A stretch of 64,000 nt of DNA from Lineus longissimus (Eukaryota; Nemertea; Pilidiophora; Heteronemertea; Lineidae). The notes below the pieces were generated by a model. That model saw only the letters and a list, made by a program, of their open reading frames with translations, was not told where the DNA came from and did not search any database. Positions 56,701 through 64,000 of this stretch are shown piece by piece (the first letter of the stretch is position 1; each line of letters starts with the position of its first letter). The DNA is taken from NCBI RefSeq assembly GCF_910592395.1, contig NC_088324.1, forward strand, positions 6,908,953-6,972,952, given 5' to 3'. Both the position numbers and the translations under genes were made by a program.

Positions 56701-59700
56701 TACAGGAAATAGAAAAGCAGTTTTACACAATTCTGTACTGCAGTTGTCATGCATACGAATTTGCTAAAACTCTCTATAGCGTTTGTATATCAGTCTACAC
56801 AATGGCATTTGTTGAAATTTATATTTAGTTCATATCTACACAATTTGAAACTTTCAAATTCAATTACAATATTTCAAATATATGAATGTACAGGGTGGGC
56901 ATTTAAAGGGAAAGCACTGGCATTGACAAACCTCGCTAAGGGAGGTTCATCTGTATTTCGTGCCTCCAGCTGTTCTTTCAACAATTTTCTTCGTACCTTT
57001 CTTTCCAGAACAAACGACCTTCGACAAGTTTCTCCTCAGCTTCTCAGCTGTGGCCAATGCGACGAAGATCCTGAGTACTGACTCGCCGCCGAGCAGCATC
57101 GGCATGCTTCATGGTCTTCGAGTCCTCAGCATGTGGTGGGTCATCCTGGGACACACGCACCTCATGCACTTCGGAAACATGAGTGAGTTGAAATCGATAT
57201 CAAGAGATGAGGCCACAATAAGAGCATACCGCCCTGTGATCTAAAGGTCATGAGGTCGAAACCTCATTGCGACGTAATCTCGTCCAACCTGTGAACTTGG
57301 AACAAGACTGCAAGCCTGTCTGATGGAGCAAAGAGAGCCAGAGATGTGCTTCAGTGGAGCACCACTACCGCCCAACAATAGGAACCAGTCGACATTGTTG
57401 CAAATAATGTTATGGCACCAAGTTCTACTTCCATTTTTCCAAATTCCCTCTTCTTCGTATTTCAGATAATATTTTATCCGCGGCGCAATCACTCTTCCAA
57501 AAGTGCCTTGGACAGACTATAACTCATGCTACTTTCTCAGTTGACACCTTTTTCGTTCTAAGGTAAGACACGGAGAGAGAGCAATGGTGGCCGGTTTCTT
57601 ATTCAGTCCACCTAACAGGCAGTAGGTCCTAGGCCACTTGGACTAAAAACCCCTTTGGGGGCAATCTCGCTTACATGTGTACAGCAGCCTCGTGTCCTTA
57701 ATTTTGATCAGCCCCCTCAAAATCCAAATCCAAATCCCCACCCCAAATGCAGCAATTTTCCATGAACATGCATGTTTATGTATCCTAGCAATCGTTTTCG
57801 ACCATCTATTGCTCTTAACAACATATTAGCCATCCTTTGGGAATCTTAATAGCTTAACTGACTGAATGTGGGATTTGAGTGCAGATAAACGATTTTGAAA
57901 ACCTATCCAAGTTGGTCACTGTATGTCAAATGCGAAAGGTTGCCAATGGCTATAAATAATGAACAAAAAGTCATAGAGACTCGCTGTTTTTAAAGCAGAC
58001 CGATAGAATTGGAGACTTGGAGAAGTCCTTTCCATCAGAGGTGCACGATGTGCAGTTTTTGGATCGCAAGAGTTTGGAGTGCACTAGTCTTTCTTGTCTG
58101 AAATGAAGCAATTTTTGTTGTGACTCGGCAGTGAAGAAAGGATGTTTGTCACATTTCCGCACTGTTTCCTCCGTTTCAGTGGTCTGTTGGTGACCTATCT
58201 GTGCCTGAAGGAGATGAAGGCCAAAGACGGCAAGATCAACTGGCCACTGTTTTACTTCCATCGGTTTTGGAGGTAAGGAATGACCAAGACGACGTGTGAA
58301 TTCAACACCATGGAGAGAGTAAAACCCTCAACTCCGAGTATAGGCCTATGCTGTTCTGAGCATCTCGTGCTCCCGAATTTTGAGTCCCATATTGTTTCTC
58401 CTTAAAAAAAACAAACATAAGTTAATAAGTGTCCCCTCATAAGTGGATATCTATGCTTAATTGTACTAAGCTAATGTTCGTGTCAGATCTAGAAAAACTG
58501 GGCCTACTGTGGACAGCGCTAAAGCACCAAAGCTCTACTTAGATAGCAAATGTGAGCACAGGTCCGTAAAATAAGCAACCCTATCAAAATGTTCTTACTT
58601 CGTTCAGCCTACTGACTGAAGGTTTAAGCACGAAACTTAGACACTTGTGTTCCCTAAGAGCTCCAGATTCAAATGTTCAAGGAGGATATTGAATGATATG
58701 TGTAGTTTCGTCTATCAGTAGCAATAAATGAGGAAAGGATGTTTATGTATCAAATTTTCGTCAGCAAGTTAAAAGGGAGCAGGTTTTTGCTGTGGCTCAG
58801 AAATCATGAATACAGAATTACCAAGAACTGCGTAATGCTTGGCGTTCAGGATTTTGATTCTCTTGGCTGTTCGAAGTTCGTATAATATCGGAAGTTGTAT
58901 ATTCATGTGTACTACTTTTTATATACATATGTACATGTATCTATTTTAGACGGACTCCAATGATTTAGGAGCTATTTTTTTAGGAGATTTTCGTTTCATG
59001 TGACAAAATTGGCTTCCTTATCTTGGTACAAAGAGCATTTTGCTCTGCCGACTATTGTAAAAAACTACGCCCTTCTTTAGATTTTGAAAACATCCTTCGC
59101 TGCATGATTTTTTCAGATTGACTCCAGCCTATATGTTCTGCATCATGTTCTTCACCAACCTCATTCAATATGTAGCGCCGGGGCCCGGCACTGGCATCGG
59201 GGGATTCGGCAATGAAAACTGTAAAGACTGGTGGTGGACGAACCTGCTCTATATCAACAACTTCGTGCCCTTGAACAATGGGAAAATGGTAAGATCGTTA
59301 GGCCATCCTTAAAGTATTACAGTGCCCTTAAACAATGACAAAATGGTAAGATGTCAGGCCATCCTTGAAGTATTATTGTGCATTTGAACAATGGGAAAAT
59401 GGTAAGATTGTTAGACCATAAGACTGTCGGGCCATCCTCGAAGGGAAAATGTCAAGATTGCTAGACCCGCATTTTTCTTGATCTTGAAAGATTCTCCACT
59501 CAGTGGTTCTGGTGCTTTTGGTCTGCAGATCATGAATGTAGTGCCGTCCTTTTGTCACCCTGTCAAGAGCCACTGTAATTGACCAGCGTTCATCTATTTC
59601 TGTTGTCTTGCAGTGTTTTGCTTGGGCATGGTACCTAGCCAACGACATGCAGTTCTACATCATCAGTCCCATCATTTTGATTCTGCTGTATCGATGGAAG

Positions 59701-62700
59701 TATGTCGGTATCGGAGTCTGTGCCTCGTTGTCCTTCGCCTGCATCATTGCAAGAGGAGTTATATCATCTCACTATGGGCAGATGGGAATAGACTTGATAG
59801 GAGTCCCAGCTGTGGCGTAAGGACCAGAAACTAATAAACTCTCTGCTGTGGCTGCTGTAGTCAGACGATACCCCGCAACTGCAATCGGTCCTTTGAATCA
59901 AATCCCCCTGCCTGCAAGAATCAAGCAGGCCCTCCAACTCACCAAACTGGTCAGTCGTGGGAAAGGGGAAAGTTTTTCAATCATGTTAGAAACGGCGTGT
60001 TGCTAGAACTTTTCCAATGAAATGACTTTGTGTTCACCTGGCAATATGGTTCTATCAAGCATGATTTGCAATACAAATGGAGAAAAATGCACTGCTGGTT
60101 TATCAAAGTGTGCATGAACTAATTATAGATGTGAACTAAAATGTAACCCGGCAGTCGACTTACTTCGTATGCATATGATGTCATATTGTCAAAGTTACCA
60201 TATGGATGCAGGTTATTTTTGTAAATTTACCATTGAGTTCACAATTCGGCTGGTTTCCTGTAATGCACAAAATTTCTCTGGCACCATCCAGGGCAGGCCA
60301 AGTGGTGATTTGGAAGGCATGTCTTTATTAAGATTAAGCGTATTTCCTACAAGTACAATGCCCTTCCCTGGCCTCGGCAGATATCAAAGCATTATCAAGT
60401 CATACCCAAGGTACTGAATTGAACCCTATTGTCCACAGGTTCCGCAGGACTAATCTAGCCAACTGATCTGCGCCAGACTTTTGAATAGGAGATGAGACGG
60501 TTAATTTTCACCGCCTGAGAAAATGTAAAAACTGGGCTGAATCGTTGGTGTGCGAAATCCCCTTTGAGATAAAATCCTCCGTCATTTGGTGACCTGATTC
60601 TCCAGGGGTTTCATCTTCATTGCAGCCCCCGCAACTTGTACACAAACGCAGCTGGGTTTGATTACATTTACGGCAAGCCGTACACCCGCATCTGCACCTA
60701 CCTCATTGGAATGGTTATGGGCTTTATTCTCCACAAGACCGAATGTAAAAAGGTGTTTCATTTTAAAAAGGTAACGACACTGCATCCCACGGTCTTGATT
60801 CTTATCAGCGCACTTCCTTCAAAATGGAACTGGATATCCTACTATCATGCGGGGAGATCATTGTTTTGAACTCCGAAAAGACCCGCTACTGCACCTTATT
60901 CTTGTCACTTTCTCACGGCCGAAATGACCTTTAAAAGCATTGAAAATACACGATACATGTACCTTGTTTATGATCTTGCGAACTGATCTAACCATTCAGC
61001 ACCAACCATCCCATAGTCCACACTATTACCAGAAATTCGTCAGATACTTGGTCCAAAGGCCTACTAACTGTGCTGCATATATCGCTATGCAATCAGCTCT
61101 TAATTCGTAATTACTTGTGGTCCAGTTCAATCGAAATACACAATTACACAATGCCGTAGTGCAGTTATTATGAATATGAATTTGGTTAAACTTGGTATTC
61201 ATAGTATTTGTATATCAGTCTCCTCAACGGCAATGTTGAAATTTGTGTTAAGTATGTTTTTTCGCAATTGGACATTTTTGAATTCAATTACGAATTCAAA
61301 TTTTTTAACGAATGGCGTATGCCTTTAATATACTCGCTGGATGTAAATTCGGACAATGGTGTTTTATTCTGTACATGGGAGCATTAGCAATGCTTTGTAA
61401 CATGCCCATATAAATTGCAACATTGCCGTTGTGTAGGCCGATATACAAATACTATGAATACCAAGTTTAAAGAAATTGTATTCACAATAACTTCACTACA
61501 ACATTGTGTTTTTTGTGGATTTATATTTGTAACTGTTCCCCAAGTAATTACGAATGCCGTACCGCCTCAATTATGTAACTTGTGTCCCCGTCGTTATTTC
61601 AGCTGTATGTTTGGATAGGCTGGATCCTATCCATTGCTCTCGGTCTCTCATTGGTCTACGGCCTCTACTATGATGAGAAACACCAAATCCCGATCGGCTA
61701 CGACCTCCAGGCCTTGTACGTGGCTCTCAGCCGTTTTGTCTGGGGTCTAGCGGTGGCCTGGGTTATATTTGCTTGTGTTCATGGCATGGGAGGTGAGTGA
61801 ATCAATATGACTGTCACTCAGATCAGTCTATTGTTTAGCTGGCAGCACTGACTGCGCTTATGCCCCAATTTATAGACCCATTAGCTTTCACTTCAGTTAT
61901 CGGAAATCTGCGCTAGAGATTTAAATATAATCACCGACTGAGACCCCCACACATTTCCACTTATTTCACGAGGAAATATTTCTTTGCTCATTCTCCCAAT
62001 TGATAGCAGATAACATCACTTTGAAAGTGCCGGCATACTTACTCCCTCATGCATGCGTAAGGATCAGTAATGTTGTAGGCCCTGTTTGCAAGAGGACGTG
62101 TAGATTACTTGACATTCTGCAACATGTTCCCAAAGCTATGTAGGTAAATCAGGATCATCAACAAAAACTCAACATGAAATGACTATGTAGATGATTTCTA
62201 ATTGCTGAAAGAGTCTCCAGCGCGTCATGAGGGCCAGCTTGAAAATACCGACCCCATGAAATGCCTTTCGTTGGGGGCAGTAGGGCTTAAACCAGCAAAT
62301 AAAGTAAACATAATGATAATGTTTCTTCATAATGTTGTGTAATTTCAAATACCTTATTCGACGCTTACATCTTCAGGTCCTATCAATAAGTTCCTGTCGT
62401 GGAGATTCTGGATTCCGCTGAGTCGACTGACATACTGTGCTTATCTTGTCCACCCCATCTGGATCGCAATATATGTTCATTACCAGCGCGCGCCGACACA
62501 TTATGACGACATCACCATGGTAAGACATCGAAACAAGCTCGTAACGAGCAGATCCCGTTAGGCAGTAACAAATCATCCACCCGTTTCCCATAACAAGCTA
62601 GGGGCTCGACTAAAGCCTTTGAAGCAAATTGCTAATATTAACTTTACAGATTATGAGGTACCTTGAATGAATCTGTCTCAGCAGGAAGCTCACATTGGTT

Positions 62701-63662
62701 AGGAGAGACTTTAACTAATGTTGGTCTACTCCCAGTTAGGTTAACCTAAATGTAGCCTACACTCAGGATGTATACTTTAATATAAAGGTAATAACTACAT
62801 AACCAGCTGGGATACATTTTGAATAGCACTTATTCTCGGTCACATAAAATGATGGAAGAATTTAAAATACTCTCCTGGTTGTAAAAAGGCGTGTGCCAAT
62901 ATATTATAAAATATTATATCACAGAATCTTATAACCACAGGGGGCTAAATGTTCTTGTTTTAAATGTTACAAGTACGGTTCGTGTTCCTGAAACAATCTT
63001 TCTAACATGGATGCACTTCATGTTCTCACATGGTTAGGCCACACCTTTTTAACAAGTTGAAACGAAACTTCAGATCCAAAACCTTTGTGGGTGGAGGAAA
63101 TTGAAAAAAAATTCTTTCCTTTCAATCTCTTCCATCAGACTCAAAATCTATGTGGGGTGGGAAAATCAAATATAAACATGCTTATTTTTTTAATCAATTT
63201 TAGTCTATGATCATACAAGGGGACCCCAAAAAATAAAAATTGGTTGAAATTGGTCGTCGGAATTTTCTTCATTTCTCTCTATTTTATGATCGGGGAGAAA
63301 AAAAGTGTGTCAAAATGGTCCTCGGGACTTTCATTTTTTTCTACTTTCCGGAAATTAATCCCGGGCGGATTCGTAATCCGACCATTAAAAAAATGTGGCC
63401 TTAAGTTGTTAACATTTTTGCCATCTTGCCTACCCTTTGCTGCCAATTTGGTTTAACCTGGCATAACCACATTTTTTTCTGAAACTCAATATTCTAAAAA
63501 TTACTGACAAAGTAGAGCCTGATTTTATAATTTTTTCCTTCTTATTTCCAGGTTTACTTGTATGTCGGGAATTTATTCTTCTCATATGTGATAGCTTTCG
63601 GCACGTCGTTGCTGATTGAAGCTCCAATGATTGGCATTGAGAAAGTCATCTTCAAACGATGA
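50735..63662 (+). CDS. NRF-6-like membrane acyltransferase, complete, 15 exons
   Basis: Exons 50735-50926, 51603-51735, 52411-52568, 53805-53886, 54287-54374, 56302-56504, 57009-57182, 57466-57562, 58180-58272, 59117-59288, 59614-59816, 60626-60770, 61603-61792, 62377-62519 and 63552-63662 total 2184 nt (727 aa); every phase matches. Signal peptide 'FLFVGQIFLVVVCTAG'; then a lumenal NRF domain (about 40-215) with conserved 'LDATAKIPSGITQGN' and cysteines in 'ETCLNDT', 'VGCLAV', 'KYCTA', 'VCVPGSC'; a first membrane span (about 220-237); then the acyltransferase-3 domain (about 320-710) with 'GLRVLSMWWVILGHT' (catalytic-type His), 'VDTFFVLSGLLVTYL', 'FYFHRFWRLTPAYMF' and about ten further helices. 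C. elegans nrf-6 relatives affect lipid transport and fluoxetine response, but the biochemical activity is largely unproven. Introns 2, 4 and 12 hold TM1 MITEs, and intron 5 a dense repeat array. Exon 10's splice donor is triplicated. Confidence 0.95.
51239..51360. repeat. C-rich degenerate minisatellite
   Basis: Five or six copies of 'caattgccccctgtaaaatt' and 'tcccccg' of variable length, in NRF intron 2. Confidence 0.65.
52115..52346 (+). mobile_element. TM1 TTAA-MITE, copy H, with a second right end in tandem
   Basis: Flanks TTAA at 52111-52114 and 52347-52350. Upstream (52061-52110) is another TM1-type right end, 'atttctattttcctgatcca' to 'cagcgtaaccct', sharing the TTAA with the full copy. 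After the right TTAA, 'aggcc' could begin a third unit. Confidence 0.82.
52661..52995. mobile_element. TTAA-MITE of the AGGGAACTG family
   Basis: Flanked by TTAA at 52657-52660 and 52996-52999. Ends AGGGAACTGAAACC and (reverse complement) AGGGAACTGGAACC. 335 bp, no frame, NRF intron 3. Confidence 0.85.
53305..53520. mobile_element. TTAA-MITE of the AGGGACAATAT family
   Basis: Flanked by TTAA at 53301-53304 and 53521-53524; ends AGGGACAATAT are a perfect inverted repeat. 216 bp, relative of 10479-10782. Confidence 0.88.
53528..53650 (-). mobile_element. tRNA-related SINE fragment
   Basis: On the minus strand: 'ttatgctggccacataatca', then B box 'ggttcaaatct', then core 'ttgtgtccttgagtaagaca'. 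Core and order match the SINE at 24912. It abuts the TTAA-MITE on its left. Confidence 0.65.
53907..54125 (+). mobile_element. TM1 MITE, copy I
   Basis: Near full-length in NRF intron 4, starting 'agccctacgccatttg'. The right terminus is cut after 'attacgaa', the left flank is TTAT. Confidence 0.8.
54560..55300. repeat. Probable old repeat with nuclear-receptor-like half-sites
   Basis: Contains two perfect AGGTCAcagAGGTCA direct repeats (54958-54972 and 55249-55263), TGACCT copies between them, and a 9-G run at 55122. Its 3' part is related to the following tandem array. Class unknown. Confidence 0.45.
55321..56190. repeat. 305-bp tandem repeat, three copies
   Basis: 'tgggcatctctacaaaatga' begins copies at 55321, 55626 and 55931; copies are more than 90% alike by eye and the last is shorter. 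Each includes AGGTCA, 'aggtcaaggtct', 'ttttgaccttgccc' and 'tggtcactgaggtcaa'. It lies in NRF intron 5. Confidence 0.92.
56735..56890 (-). mobile_element. TM1 relic, copy J
   Basis: Heavily diverged reversed copy ('tttgtatatcagtctacaca', 'aatggcatttgttgaaattt') without intact ends, in NRF intron 6. Confidence 0.55.
59268..59420 (+). repeat. Tandem triplication of an exon-intron junction
   Basis: The end of NRF exon 10 plus the start of its intron is repeated about every 56-57 bp: 'aacaatgggaaaatggtaag' at 59273, 'aacaatgacaaaatggtaag' at about 59330, and 'aacaatgggaaaatggtaag' at about 59386. The three GT donors are at 59289, 59346 and 59402. 'ggccatcctt' also recurs. Confidence 0.9.
61104..61324 (-). 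mobile_element. TM1 MITE, copy K
   Basis: Reversed copy in NRF intron 12, lacking the outer 12 bp of one end. TTAA at 61325-61328 on the intact side. Confidence 0.8.
61409..61567 (+). mobile_element. TM1 MITE, copy L (truncated)
   Basis: Forward copy lacking its left third, 'caacattgccgttgtgtagg' to 'acgaatgccgtaccgcc', 80 bp from copy K and opposite in orientation. It ends about 35 bp before NRF exon 13. Confidence 0.78.
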
Positions 63663-63674
63663 AATATGCCTTAG

Positions 63675-63907
63675 AGGCCTACGCCGTTCGTTAAAGATTT
63701 TGAATATGTAATTGAATTTAAAAATGTCCAATTGCGAAAATACATACTAAATATAAATTTCAACATTGCCGTTGTGTAGACTGATATACAAATACTATGA
63801 ATACCAATTTTAAGCAAATTTTTATTCACAATAAATGCACCACGGCATTGTGTATTAGTGGATGTCTATTTAACTGCACCACAAGTAATTACGAACAGCG
63901 TACCCCT
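63675..63907 (+). mobile_element. TM1 TTAA-MITE, copy M (NRF 3' UTR)
   Basis: 233-bp full copy starting 13 bp after the NRF stop codon, flanks TTAG (63671-63674) and TTAA (63908-63911). The NRF 3' UTR must either include it or end before it. Confidence 0.88.
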
Positions 63908-64000
63908 TTAAACTTTAAAGGAACATCTTAGGCGTGAGGTTTACCTGACCAGGAGGATAGTACCCCTGCTTGACACCATGCACCGTCATATGCTGACCGC

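Overview
This 64-kb window is animal nuclear DNA. The genes are split by spliceosomal introns (GT...AG, with intron phases that match across every junction I assembled), and the introns and intergenic DNA are packed with short DNA transposons, SINE and LINE fragments and satellite arrays. Gene content (POMT1, Roquin, an orphan-like class A GPCR, lysosomal DNase II, phosphohistidine phosphatase, an NRF-6 type acyltransferase) and the repeat style suggest a marine invertebrate, perhaps a lophotrochozoan or invertebrate deuterostome. I cannot name the species from sequence alone.

Layout: (1) 418-2011 (+): last three coding exons of POMT1, with a MULE-like element in the last intron. (2) 3185-9630: a satellite block of a roughly 68-bp unit, degenerate on the left with a 593-bp higher-order duplication and inverted segments, homogeneous on the right. 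(3) 9631-13389: no gene I can support; two TTAA-flanked MITEs. (4) 13390-27171 (-): a complete Roquin (RC3H) gene in 15 coding exons, about 1149 aa, with probable 5'UTR exons up to an ETS-motif promoter near 28.8 kb. Its introns hold TTAA-MITEs, a triple nested insertion, a 60-bp tandem array and a SINE; a piggyBac relic sits in the 5'UTR intron. (5) 30.3-31.3 kb: a minisatellite split by a decayed CR1-type LINE. (6) 32057-33013 (-): intronless GPCR. (7) 35925-44707 (+): complete DNase II, 8 exons; its 4.5-kb first intron carries a 1.05-kb foldback element and a 5'-truncated LINE. (8) 45.1-47.8 kb: repeats and MITEs. (9) 47823-50149 (-): PHPT1, three small exons. (10) 50735-63662 (+): complete NRF-6-like acyltransferase, 15 exons, divergent from PHPT1 across a 585-bp spacer.

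The genes do not form a pathway; they are independent housekeeping or lysosomal/membrane genes. The unifying theme is mobile DNA. TTAA-targeted elements dominate: a 233-bp hairpin MITE present about 13 times, at least five other TTAA MITE families, and one piggyBac-like relic that still has the start of a transposase reading frame. Other points worth a second look are CLEAR-type E-boxes in the DNase II promoter and in the foldback inside its first intron, a cluster of nuclear-receptor half-sites in an NRF intron, and a triplicated 5' splice site at an NRF exon. Everything rests on reading the sequence; no database search was possible.
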